This document shows, piece by piece, positions 13,035-20,672 of a DNA stretch of 20,672 nt. The stretch is from a virus. The stretch lies in IMG/VR virus record IMGVR_UViG_3300031997_000083, positions 1 to 20,672 of that record; one strand, written 5' to 3'. Position 1 is the first letter of the stretch. Each line of letters opens with the position of its first letter. Position numbers and translations under genes: made by a program. The notes under the pieces are model-generated. The model did no database searches, was not told the DNA's origin, and worked only from the letters and a program-made list of their open reading frames with translations.

Positions 13035-15539
13035 ATGGCAATCAGCATTTCGAAATATGTCGATCCAGGCGTGTACATCGCGGAAGTGATTGTCCCTGGT
13101 GCGATTTCCGTCACTTCTGAGCGCACGCTGGGCATCCTCGCCATCGCTCCGCGCACTCGTCGAAGCGTGGACGAGCCGGTCACCCGTGGGAAGATCTACG
13201 ACGAGACGCTGACGCTGACCGTCGGGTCTCCTCACGTAGGAACCTTGGCGAACACCTCGAACAGGTCCAGGAACAGCGCCCAGATCTACATGAATGGGAA
13301 CCCGCTGGGGCTCTCGGACTGGCAGTTCCTGGCTGCGCGTCTGGTGGGCACCGAGTGGGCCGGCGTGACGGTGGACGTCTCCCTGGCGACCGGCACTCCG
13401 TACTTCACATTGGCTCTCGACGGGAAGCGGGCCGTGACGCTGGACTTCAACACCTTGGTACCTCTGGTCGGCGGTGTTGCTGCGGTTGCGACTCCGACGA
13501 ACATCTGCAACGCCATCAACTACGCTCTGGCGAACGCGCTCGGGCCGTTCTTTTTGATCTACGGTCTGACCTACGCTGCCGTGGCGACCCACGCCGTGGG
13601 TGTGGTGAACGAGATCATCACCCTCACGTCCCCCTCGACAGAGCCTGCTTCCGACGTGAAGGTGTTCATCTCCCCGAACGCGGCGCTCGACGGAGCGTCC
13701 ACGATCTCGACCGCGGCATGGACGCCGACGGTCGGTGCCGGCGTCCAAGCGCCGACGCGCCTCCAGGTGTTCGACGCGGCGTATACGTCGTCTGCCGTCT
13801 ACACTCTGGACTACGTGTCGGTCGACATCCTCACCGATGCTCTCACGAATGCCGGCACCTCGACCCCTCTGTCGGACATCAACTACCTCGGCTCGTACCC
13901 GGGCGGTGTGGACTACACGAAGAACACGGACTACGAAGTTGGCATCGCCAACGATGTCGACTGGGATGTGACGACCTGGTTGCAGGCGACGGCGACCACG
14001 TTGGATTTCGTCGCCTTCCCGCCGACCATCGTGGCGGCCACCAACGACAAGCTCTTGGTGTCCATCAACAACCGCACCCAGGTCCTCGTGACCCTGACCC
14101 CGGGCGCTCCGACGACTCCGGCGATTGTGGCCGCGGACATCAACGCCGCGCTGGCCTCGATTGCGAGTGCGTACGGACCGGAGTTCTCGCACATGGCGGT
14201 CGTCGTGGGCAACACGGTGCGGATCCGGTGCCCGGACGACTTCGAGAACTACCTCCCCGAGAAGGGCGTTTCCAGCTCGATTCAGTTCCGGGCGACCGCT
14301 GCGAACGCCTTCACGACGCTGTTCGGCGCGATCACACTGCCCTACACGGCCCAGGGCACCGGAAAGCGGCCGGCGTTCGGGACGAACTACTACTGCACGT
14401 ACGACTACGTCCGGCCGGCCACGGACTACACGACGGGACACCGCGTGTACGATCCGGATCAGTTGTACCAGTACACGACCAAGCTGACGATGCAGAACTA
14501 CCTGGTCAACAAGCTCTGCGTGGCGGGGGAGATCGCGTTCGAGAACGGCATCTCCTCGATGTACCTCTTCCAGATCAACGATTCGGTGGCCCCCGGCACG
14601 CCGACGCAGCTGGAGATCAACTCCGCGCTCGATGCTGCGAAGGAGTACTCGACCGTCACGGACGTCGTCACCATCGACACTGCGCTCGACACTGCGGTGT
14701 ACCAGATGCTGCACGTCGCGGACCAGTCGTCGATGCTGGAGAAGCACTACCGGCGCGGCTGGTTCGGCATGGCGCGGGGCACGGACGTCGGGGACCCCGA
14801 CACGCCGAACACCTTCGTCTATCGGTCGACCAAGACCTTGCAGCCGGGCAACACCTCTCCGGGCCGCGGGCGTCTGTTCCTGGTCTCTCCGGGTGATGCG
14901 ACTCGCACCATCAAGCTCGATACGAGTCAGGAGATCGATCTCAACGTGGATGGCACCTACATCGCGGTCGCCGTCGCGTCGGTCTACACGGCTCTTCCGA
15001 GCCCCTCGTCGGCGCTCATCGGGAAGTTCATCACCGGCTTCAAGACCGAGGGCTTCGGGACGTACCTCCGCGGCGAGCGCCACACTCTGGCGGACAAGGG
15101 TGTCCTCGTCGTCACGCTCGATGCCGGCCGGCTGGTCCTGCTCGATCCGATCTCCACCGAGGCCGGCGGTGCCAAGGTGGTGCAGTTCGAGGAGCCGGCC
15201 TCCAGCGCCCAGAAGGACGCGGTCACGAAGACCGTCGACACGCTGCTCGCGGGCAACGTCATCGGTGTGGTGCCAGACGACCTGAGCGACTTCATTTCGG
15301 ACTGCAAGAAGTGGATTTTGCTCGGCATCACGGCGAACATAAATAACGGCTCGATTGCGGCTTACCGCGACCAGTCGGGCCTGCCGAGGGACATCGACGC
15401 CACGACGGACATCGTGGTGTACCAGTCCACCACGGACCCGAGGACGTTCTACTTCAAATATTGGTACAATTTGAAATATCCCGCGAAGCGATTCTTCGGT
15501 GAGTACTCGGTTGATAACCCGTTCTTCAGCCCCGCCTAG
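13035..15539 (+). CDS. Contractile tail sheath protein
   Basis: An 834-residue protein. The start ISKYVDPGVYIAEV and the following RTLGILAIAPRTRR are typical of contractile tail sheath N-termini. The end, YFKYWYNLKYPAKRFFGEYSVDNPF, fits the C-terminal sheath domain that wraps neighbouring subunits. Between them lie two copies of a beta-alpha insertion module (about 152-222 and 364-432), which make the protein longer than most sheaths (usually about 450-660 residues). Residues ~520-720 correspond to the conserved core. The sheath surrounds the tube and contracts during injection. Codons are strongly biased, fitting a high-copy protein, and it has its own promoter and a strong ribosome site. 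It is followed 25 bases later by the tube gene. Confidence 0.88.
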   Translation: MAISISKYVDPGVYIAEVIVPGAISVTSERTLGILAIAPRTRRSVDEPVTRGKIYDETLTLTVGSPHVGTLANTSNRSRNSAQIYMNGNPLGLSDWQFLAARLVGTEWAGVTVDVSLATGTPYFTLALDGKRAVTLDFNTLVPLVGGVAAVATPTNICNAINYALANALGPFFLIYGLTYAAVATHAVGVVNEIITLTSPSTEPASDVKVFISPNAALDGASTISTAAWTPTVGAGVQAPTRLQVFDAAYTSSAVYTLDYVSVDILTDALTNAGTSTPLSDINYLGSYPGGVDYTKNTDYEVGIANDVDWDVTTWLQATATTLDFVAFPPTIVAATNDKLLVSINNRTQVLVTLTPGAPTTPAIVAADINAALASIASAYGPEFSHMAVVVGNTVRIRCPDDFENYLPEKGVSSSIQFRATAANAFTTLFGAITLPYTAQGTGKRPAFGTNYYCTYDYVRPATDYTTGHRVYDPDQLYQYTTKLTMQNYLVNKLCVAGEIAFENGISSMYLFQINDSVAPGTPTQLEINSALDAAKEYSTVTDVVTIDTALDTAVYQMLHVADQSSMLEKHYRRGWFGMARGTDVGDPDTPNTFVYRSTKTLQPGNTSPGRGRLFLVSPGDATRTIKLDTSQEIDLNVDGTYIAVAVASVYTALPSPSSALIGKFITGFKTEGFGTYLRGERHTLADKGVLVVTLDAGRLVLLDPISTEAGGAKVVQFEEPASSAQKDAVTKTVDTLLAGNVIGVVPDDLSDFISDCKKWILLGITANINNGSIAAYRDQSGLPRDIDATTDIVVYQSTTDPRTFYFKYWYNLKYPAKRFFGEYSVDNPFFSPA

Positions 15540-15564
15540 CAGGGGTAGGGGAGGAGGATAGCAG

Positions 15565-16011
15565 ATGCCAGTTCCGTACACAGGAATTCGTACTAGCCAT
15601 GCGATCTCCATCCGCGTGGGTAGCACCACCATCGGCCAGATCCAGACCTGGGCTCCGAACCAGTCGCGGACCATCACGCCGGCCTACGAGCTGCGCTCTG
15701 AGACTTCTGGAGAGGTGACAGAGAACGTTCCGGGCAACATCACGGGTCTGACGATCCAGGTGAGCCGCTACGACTTGTTCACTTCCAAGATGGAGGAGGT
15801 GTGGGGTACCTCGAAGGCGCTGTGGATGCTTTCGAGCCAGCTCATCCCCCTCACCGTCGAGGAGAAGTGGCGCAATCCGAACAACGTCGTCGAGAAGTTC
15901 GTCTACGAGGGCTGCTGGTTCTCTCAGCTTGGGCGCAACATGCAGGCGCAGGGTGACAGGATCGTGCTCGTCAACGCCACCCTCGCCTACGTCAAGTGCC
16001 GCCCATACTAG
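15565..16011 (+). CDS. Tail tube protein 1 (major tube)
   Basis: A 148-residue protein directly after the sheath, the normal place and size for a myophage tail tube. Strong GAGGAGG site (15551-15557) 7 bases before ATG. Motifs shared with the next gene product are RTSHAI, VSRYDLFTSKMEEVWG, LTVEEKW, GCWF..LGR and QAQGDR.VLVNATL.YVK. The fold would be the beta-barrel ring of phage tail tubes. Codons are strongly biased. It stacks as hexameric rings inside the sheath and guides DNA. Confidence 0.82.
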   Translation: MPVPYTGIRTSHAISIRVGSTTIGQIQTWAPNQSRTITPAYELRSETSGEVTENVPGNITGLTIQVSRYDLFTSKMEEVWGTSKALWMLSSQLIPLTVEEKWRNPNNVVEKFVYEGCWFSQLGRNMQAQGDRIVLVNATLAYVKCRPY

Positions 16012-16017
16012 AAACCC

Positions 16018-16623
16018 ATGCCTGTACCGCGCACTGATCTCCGTACAAGCCATGCCATAACGCTTCGTGCAGCGGATACAACCATCGGGCGGATCCAGAG
16101 CTGGGGACCTTCGCAAGGCAGAGACGTCAAGCTCAAGTTCGAGATCAACGCGGTAGGAACTGGGTCACCTATCGAAGCGGTTCCAGGGGTCATGACTTCC
16201 CAGACTCTTACGGTGTCTAGATACGATCTCTACACCCAGAAGATGGAAGAGATCTGGGGGATGCCGAAGCCGCTGTGGGCATTGACCGATCAGCACAACC
16301 CTATCGACATCGAAGAGAAGTGGATCAAATTCGGAACGAAGGAGAAACCGTTGATCCCGGGGCTGGAGAAGTTCCAGACTTCTTCCTTGCTGGACAAGGT
16401 AGGATCGACGAAGTTCGGTAAAGCCCTGGGGATTGGAACTGCGAACGAGCTTGAAGGGATTGACATCGGGCGTGCCGGCGCGGGCCAGGAGATCTCGGTT
16501 GAGAAGAACTGGTACTCGGGCTGCTGGTTTACGAGCTTGGGTCGTGTTGTGCAGGCTCAGGGAGACCGTTTGGTGCTCGTAAACGCTACTTTGGTGTATG
16601 TGAAGATGCGACGGTTGATGTAG
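16018..16623 (+). CDS. Tail tube protein 2, paralog with 52-residue insert
   Basis: A 201-residue paralog of the preceding tube protein, similar along its whole length. Trp102 is in the same place in both. Between it and the shared GCWF motif there are 65 residues here and 13 in tube 1, so an insert of about 52 residues (roughly 108-160, Gly/Lys-rich) has been added or lost. It starts six bases after tube 1 with no clear ribosome site and uses less biased codons, so it is probably made in lower amounts. It could be a tube-initiating ring, a baseplate-proximal tube protein or a terminator-side ring. It is less likely to be an unused copy because the frame is intact. Confidence 0.75.
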   Translation: MPVPRTDLRTSHAITLRAADTTIGRIQSWGPSQGRDVKLKFEINAVGTGSPIEAVPGVMTSQTLTVSRYDLYTQKMEEIWGMPKPLWALTDQHNPIDIEEKWIKFGTKEKPLIPGLEKFQTSSLLDKVGSTKFGKALGIGTANELEGIDIGRAGAGQEISVEKNWYSGCWFTSLGRVVQAQGDRLVLVNATLVYVKMRRLM

Positions 16624-16678
16624 AGTTCGTCATCGACAAAACACCCCGGAAACCCCGGGAGAAGGGAGCGAAAGCGCC

Positions 16679-17206
16679 ATGTCGACGGACAATCCGAAAA
16701 GAATCTTGGACGATCTCGCGAAGGAACTCGACGGCGAGTGCTTGGAGGAGACGTTCACTTGGAAGGGCCTGGAAATCAAGATTCGACTCCTGAACGAAGA
16801 GGAGTCGAACTGGAGGAACGGCTTCGTGAACATGGGGAGCGGCTTGGCGACGATCACGTCATGGAGGCTCCCGACCCTCGCCATTGGAATCCGCGAGATC
16901 GGTGGACTCCCAGTGTTCGATTTCTTCCGCGGGGAGTGGGAGAGCACTGAGGAGGGTCGTAATGTGCTGCGTCTGGTCGAGGGTCGCGGTGCTCACAGCA
17001 TGAAATACTTCTCGGCGGAGCATCTGATGCAGTATCTCGGGAGCCGGCCCCCGGAGGCTCTGGAGGACCTGTGGAAGTATTGGAAGATGCTCGAAGACCG
17101 CCGCGAGGAGGTTCAGGGCAACATAAAAAAATCCTCAGGGGTGGATTCGGAGAAGGGCACGAAGCCCACTGGGACCGAGTCTACCCCATCTGGAGAAGGA
17201 CAGTAG
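16679..17206 (+). CDS. Tail assembly chaperone, short (unshifted) form
   Basis: A 175-residue protein; GGGAG (16664-16668) upstream. It lies between the tube and the tape measure genes, where tailed phages keep a chaperone pair made by programmed frameshifting. Residues 1-140 hold short strands then helices (EETFTWKGLEIKIRLLNEEE, WRLPTLAIGIREI, EALEDLWKYWKMLED). The last ~25 residues are a disordered Ser/Gly/Thr/Glu tail that begins at the slippery site. It would bind the tape measure protein and tube subunits during tail assembly and is not expected in the mature virion. Confidence 0.75.
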   Translation: MSTDNPKRILDDLAKELDGECLEETFTWKGLEIKIRLLNEEESNWRNGFVNMGSGLATITSWRLPTLAIGIREIGGLPVFDFFRGEWESTEEGRNVLRLVEGRGAHSMKYFSAEHLMQYLGSRPPEALEDLWKYWKMLEDRREEVQGNIKKSSGVDSEKGTKPTGTESTPSGEGQ

Positions 17207-17943
17207 ACAAGCTCAAGGTCAAGGCGAAGATCTTGACCAAGAGGATGCTCCCTGTAGGGGATCCTCGGCTGAAAGGGATGAACGACACCCAGTGGGTGTT
17301 CGAACTGGAGGCCATGAACGTTCAGGAGAAGCAGCACTACGACGACATTCGGATGATCTCCGAAAATGTGCGTAGGCAGGTAATCTCTATGCTGGGCTTG
17401 AATCTTCTCCCTGTTGAAGACCCCGAGACGAAGCTGCTGCGTCCCCCGGAGGACCACGAGTGCCTTCCGCTGGTCGCGCTCATCGGGCGGGACGATGCTC
17501 TCCAAACCATAAAGACTCGACAGGACGAGTACCAGGTCCAGCGAGAGGTGCAGAAGCAGCTGGAGGCTTCTAGTCCCATTCGGGGTTCCAAGAAGGATAC
17601 AGGGGTTGTGGAGCTGAGCCCGGAGGAGCTGGAGACGTTCATGCAGGACGAGGGTGATGTTGAGTTCGAAAACGCCCCCGAGGACATCCTGAAGGCCATG
17701 AAATGGGGTGGCAAGGAGTCCCAGATGCTCCTGGAGAGCCTTGTTCTCTCCAAGGACGACTTGGGAGACGATCCGCTCGTAGAGGCCCCTGCGAGGACGA
17801 TTGGGCAGGTTAGAAACGATTGGCGATCCAAGAAAGGGAAACCTGAGGTTCAGAAGATCGAAGTAGAGGAGGTGAACCTCAAAGGCTCCGGTGCCGCGGC
17901 TCCTAAAGAAGGTCGTCAGGCAGTGACTCTGGATGTGAAGTGA
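16679..17943 (+). CDS. Tail assembly chaperone, -1 frameshift fusion form
   Basis: A -1 slip at 17125-17131 would join the first 151 codons of the short form to a 270-residue extension read in the -1 frame up to the TGA at 17941, giving about 421 residues. The extension starts at ILRGGFGEGHEAHWDRVYPI. It has no convincing start of its own: the first ATG in that frame, 17071, lies inside the upstream gene. It is charged and helical: residues after the junction include TKRMLPVGDPRLKG, WVFELEAMNV and a long Glu/Lys-rich tail. The tape measure gene begins one base after its stop. This is the gpG/gpGT type of arrangement known from phage lambda, here in a contractile-tail phage. Confidence 0.75.
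17125..17131 (+). other. Slippery heptamer for -1 ribosomal frameshift
   Basis: A AAA AAA in the zero frame (preceding codon ATA, following TCC) is a perfect X-XXY-YYZ slippery site. Slipping back one base enters the long open -1 frame. Downstream, GTGG (17141) could pair with CCAC (17166-17169), or GGGC (17155-17158) with GCCC (17164-17167); neither stem is strong. Confidence 0.8.
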
Positions 17944-17944
17944 C

Positions 17945-20371
17945 ATGACCGATGTGACCCAATACCTCCTGCGATGGGACTTCGATCAGTTCCGTGATCA
18001 GATCTCGGACGTTTCTGCATCGTATACCAAGTTCGGAGCTTCGATCAGGGAGCTGGTAGGGGCCGCTTCTACCGATCTGTCCTTGTTGCAGCAGAAGGCG
18101 GCCCAGGTCACAACCACCCTCGCCGCCATGAACCCCGAGCTGGAGAAGTCCCTTCATGGGATCCGGGAGAGCACCGGCTCCGTGAACCAGCTCATGGAGT
18201 CCATCGCTCAGAACAGCACCAAGATTTCCGGTGACGTTTCTAGGATGGCTGCTTCCGGGGCCTCTTCGAAAGGCGTGGGGGGTCCTGAGCTGGAGAAGGC
18301 CAGGTCACAGGTCACTATCATCTTGGAGGGGGCTGCCTTTGCGAATGCTTCTGTGGAGCTTGCTCAAAGCAACGCTGGTGAGGTTATCAGGGTGGTCCAG
18401 GACGCTGACAAGAAGTCAGCGGATGATGTTACTCGCATACAGAAGTATTTGCAGTCGGAGATGAATGCCGCAGCCAGCAGGGTCAAGGAGGTAGCCGGCC
18501 ACGTTCCTGGAGGGGTTCTTACAAGTGGGCTCATCGGCGGTGCCCTGGGTGCCATGATTTTGGGTGTCACTGAGAAGGATCGAAAGAAGGCTCAGTTCGG
18601 AGAGATGTTGAATGTAGTTGAGGCTACTGGGGAGGCGTTGACCTCTGAAGCCTCCAGAAAGGCTGTTGGGTGGTTCTCTTCGTTCCAGGAAACAGCTCAG
18701 TGGTTCTACGGGATCGCCAAGGAAGAAACCCAGCAGGTCGTCAAAGCCTTGGTGGACGCGGGATACCGGTCCAAGGACATCATTGCGTCTTTCGACAGCT
18801 CTTTGAAGTTCGTGGGCCAGAACGTCGGTATCGCCACCATCGCTCTGGACAAGCACTTCAACTTGGATACCGGCACCTCGATGACCAACGTCATCAAGAT
18901 CACGACCGCCCTGGGTGAGTCCTTGCAGAGCGCTACGGACAAGTACATCAAGCTCGGATTCGCCGGCCAGCGCAGCGCGATGGGCATCAGCAAGTTCACG
19001 GACGCCGTGATCTCGGGCGCTTCCGCGATGCAGCAGTACGGGGTGGACATCGAAGACGTTGCGGATCTCATGGGCAAGATCCAGAAGCACTATGAGGCCA
19101 TGGGTTTGAGCCCACAGTACGCGGGGGCTCAGGCTACCCAGGTGGTCAATGGGATCTCTCAAGGCATGGCGAGCATGAGCCCCAGCATGAAGGCTGTGCT
19201 GGCTCAGCAGATGTTCCCGGAGCTGACCGCGTTGGATGCCCTTCAGAAGTGGGAGGACGGCTTCAAGAGGGTTGCTGAGGGCGGGGGCGACACCTTCGTG
19301 ACCCAGGCCACGGTTCTGATGCGCAACTGGGCCGCGGAGGGTGGCCGTAGCAGGTCTCAGGCGATCAGGATCATGGAGTACAACGGCATCGACAATCGGA
19401 CCGCGGCGACGTTGTACGATCTTGGGGACAAACTCTCCAAGACCAACAAGCTCTCTGAGCTGACGAAGGATGAGCAGCACCGGTTGAAAACGGCGCTGGG
19501 TGTGGAGAGCGAAAAGGTCTCTGACTTGGCGAAGCTCACGAGAGATCTCACCAACGCGGTTGCGCTCATAGGTCAGGGACTTCTGAAGATTCTGGCTGAC
19601 TTGGTGGGTGTCATCATTCTCGGGATCAAGATGCTCCCCCTTCAGATTATGGCTGCGCTCCCGGGTGGTGGGGCAGATGAGAAAGCGGCTCTTAAAAAGG
19701 GCGATGCGATGTTCGATGCCCTGATCCTTAGCATGGGATCTGGAGTTTCTGATATTTCGAAAGGTCTCAAGGACGCTGCCGAAGCTACTGGAAAAGAGTT
19801 CAAGGATGATTTCAAACCAGTTCTCGATGTTCTAGGTTGGAAAGTGCCCACCCAAGGGGGAGCGGATACCTCATACAATCCTTTTAGTGAGGTATCAAAG
19901 GCGAATTATTCGGAGTTGGGGGGTGTAGCGGTAGAAATAGCCACGGATTCGGCACTCCGACGCCAGATGTCTTTCCAAAGCTCTATGAATGATCTTGATA
20001 ACATGGTCGCTGCTTCTGAAAACCGAGTTGCAGAGCTGCAAAAGAGGATGGAGTACCTTACGGGTGGTGGCGTCATGGGGGCGAGGCGTGCTATGCAAGG
20101 TCTTCCTCAAGGAGCGAAATCTGAGATTGATTCTTTGCAGCAGCAAATAGACCAGGCTAAGTTTCAACTCGAAGGGGATCGTATAATCCGAGAGGATGGG
20201 CAGAAAAATCTGGAGGAGAGGGAAAAGGAAATGTACCGACAGGGTAAGGACGCTCCCGGTACGACACCTACGCCCATTCAAGTAATACTGCCAGCCGGAG
20301 AGACTGCTGGCGCGCGAATAAATCAACAGGAAAATATACTGACATCTGGTTATGCAGGTGTTACGGGTTAG
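17945..20371 (+). CDS. Tail tape measure protein
   Basis: An 808-residue mostly helical protein directly after the chaperone pair, as tape measures are. Two hydrophobic segments are visible at about 187-208 (Gly-rich) and 538-568; such segments are thought to insert in the host membrane during injection. Long amphipathic helices with Gln/Ala/Lys/Glu fill the rest, with a coiled coil near 690-770. No peptidase or lysozyme motif is seen. It sets tail length and is held inside the tube. Start ATG one base after the chaperone stop, without a clear ribosome site, hence coupled. From about 19860 the codons become A/T-richer to the end. The N-terminal 50 residues resemble the start of the next gene. 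Confidence 0.8.
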   Translation: MTDVTQYLLRWDFDQFRDQISDVSASYTKFGASIRELVGAASTDLSLLQQKAAQVTTTLAAMNPELEKSLHGIRESTGSVNQLMESIAQNSTKISGDVSRMAASGASSKGVGGPELEKARSQVTIILEGAAFANASVELAQSNAGEVIRVVQDADKKSADDVTRIQKYLQSEMNAAASRVKEVAGHVPGGVLTSGLIGGALGAMILGVTEKDRKKAQFGEMLNVVEATGEALTSEASRKAVGWFSSFQETAQWFYGIAKEETQQVVKALVDAGYRSKDIIASFDSSLKFVGQNVGIATIALDKHFNLDTGTSMTNVIKITTALGESLQSATDKYIKLGFAGQRSAMGISKFTDAVISGASAMQQYGVDIEDVADLMGKIQKHYEAMGLSPQYAGAQATQVVNGISQGMASMSPSMKAVLAQQMFPELTALDALQKWEDGFKRVAEGGGDTFVTQATVLMRNWAAEGGRSRSQAIRIMEYNGIDNRTAATLYDLGDKLSKTNKLSELTKDEQHRLKTALGVESEKVSDLAKLTRDLTNAVALIGQGLLKILADLVGVIILGIKMLPLQIMAALPGGGADEKAALKKGDAMFDALILSMGSGVSDISKGLKDAAEATGKEFKDDFKPVLDVLGWKVPTQGGADTSYNPFSEVSKANYSELGGVAVEIATDSALRRQMSFQSSMNDLDNMVAASENRVAELQKRMEYLTGGGVMGARRAMQGLPQGAKSEIDSLQQQIDQAKFQLEGDRIIREDGQKNLEEREKEMYRQGKDAPGTTPTPIQVILPAGETAGARINQQENILTSGYAGVTG

Positions 20372-20373
20372 TT

Positions 20374-20672
20374 GTGGCAAGCGAGCAACTCATAGTGTTC
20401 GACATTTCCGATCTGGATGACCAGATAGGATCCCTAAATCGAGCCTATACGGACCTCGGTACGGCGATACAATTTCTTGCTCGGGATACTAGGACCCGAA
20501 TGGCTTCAATGGCAGCGGCTGCTGTTCCTACAAATTCCACACCTATCAAGATGCCTGAGTCTTTCGATCAAGGGCTGAATCAACTTAAAGAGGCCTTGAA
20601 TGCAGCCCAGCGTGGTGCCAAGGATCTGCAAGACTCCCTTAACAAGATGGACTCTTCGTCGGGATTAGCTGC
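20374..20672 (+). CDS. Partial CDS, tape-measure-like N-terminus (runs off window)
   Basis: An open frame from GTG 20374 to the window edge (99 codons, no stop), starting two bases after the tape measure stop. A TTG at 20372 lies in another frame. The start reads MASEQLIVFDISDLDDQI and then AYTDLGTAIQFL. This matches the tape measure start (WDFDQFRDQI, then SYTKFGASIREL) in spacing and key residues (D, DQI, YT, G, I, L). The rest is helical and Ala/Gln/Lys-rich. It is probably a second tape-measure-like or tape-associated protein. No clear ribosome site, so coupled translation is likely. The full length and role cannot be seen. Confidence 0.65.
   Translation, partial: MASEQLIVFDISDLDDQIGSLNRAYTDLGTAIQFLARDTRTRMASMAAAAVPTNSTPIKMPESFDQGLNQLKEALNAAQRGAKDLQDSLNKMDSSSGLA

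Noticed and set aside
13008-15677. A very long open frame on the minus strand opposite the sheath gene (about 889 codons)
   Set aside because: It mirrors the biased third-position G/C use of the sheath gene, is Arg/Val/Asp-rich without domain structure, and has no ribosome site. The plus strand encodes a recognisable sheath.
17071-17130. Independent start at ATG 17071 for the chaperone extension
   Set aside because: It lies inside the upstream frame, lacks a convincing ribosome site and would add a Pro/Arg-rich shadow sequence. The slippery heptamer gives a better explanation.
17124-17134. TAAAAAAATCC as a third copy of the promoter A-tract
   Set aside because: There is no GGTA or TA-rich -10 box at the required distance, and it is fully explained as the frameshift site.

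Overview
The window is a contiguous, one-strand structural module of a tailed phage with a contractile tail (myovirus type), either free or integrated. The diagnostic genes are a head maturation protease, a low-complexity scaffold, an HK97-fold-type major capsid protein, a tail sheath, two tail tube proteins, a tail assembly chaperone with a -1 frameshift, and a tape measure protein, in the canonical head-to-tail order. The DNA is GC-rich and genes are packed with short gaps or 1-4 base overlaps, mostly preceded by AGGAG-type ribosome sites. A membrane-protein cluster with a holin-like protein, an N-anchored coiled-coil protein and a secreted coiled-coil protein suggests a diderm bacterial host, but nothing here identifies the host. 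No integrase, tRNA, CRISPR array or insertion sequence is visible.

Layout. 1-46: end of a promoter region with a TATAAT box. 47-5263: head module (protease, scaffold, putative decoration protein, major capsid protein), closed by a strong GC hairpin terminator at 5278-5308. 5374-6216: a virion-type protein whose first ~50 residues look like the RRXRR/PLMP motif of IscB-family proteins and which has a second, better start at 5539. 6237-6268: promoter P2. 6306-12932: a long operon with two small unknown proteins, the membrane cluster (6772-7968), and neck/connector candidates, including two proteins with cysteine clusters. 12956-12987: promoter P3, sharing an identical 11-mer and spacing with P2. 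13035-20371: sheath, tube 1, tube 2, chaperone with its frameshift product, and tape measure. 20374-end: start of a further gene whose N-terminus resembles that of the tape measure.

How it works together. The protease and scaffold build and mature the prohead around the capsid protein. The neck proteins close the head and join it to the tail. Sheath and tube polymerise on a tape measure loaded by the chaperone pair. Codon bias is strongest in the genes expected to be made in bulk (capsid, sheath, tube 1). It is weaker in tube 2, the chaperone and the tape measure, matching expected copy numbers.

There is no gene-free stretch over 300 bases; the longest gaps (about 90-110 bases) hold the terminator and the promoters. 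I did not see a wholly new multi-gene system. The most unusual items are the IscB-like N-terminus in a head-region gene, the duplicated tail tube with a 52-residue insert, the paralogous tape-measure start, and the repeated promoter block.
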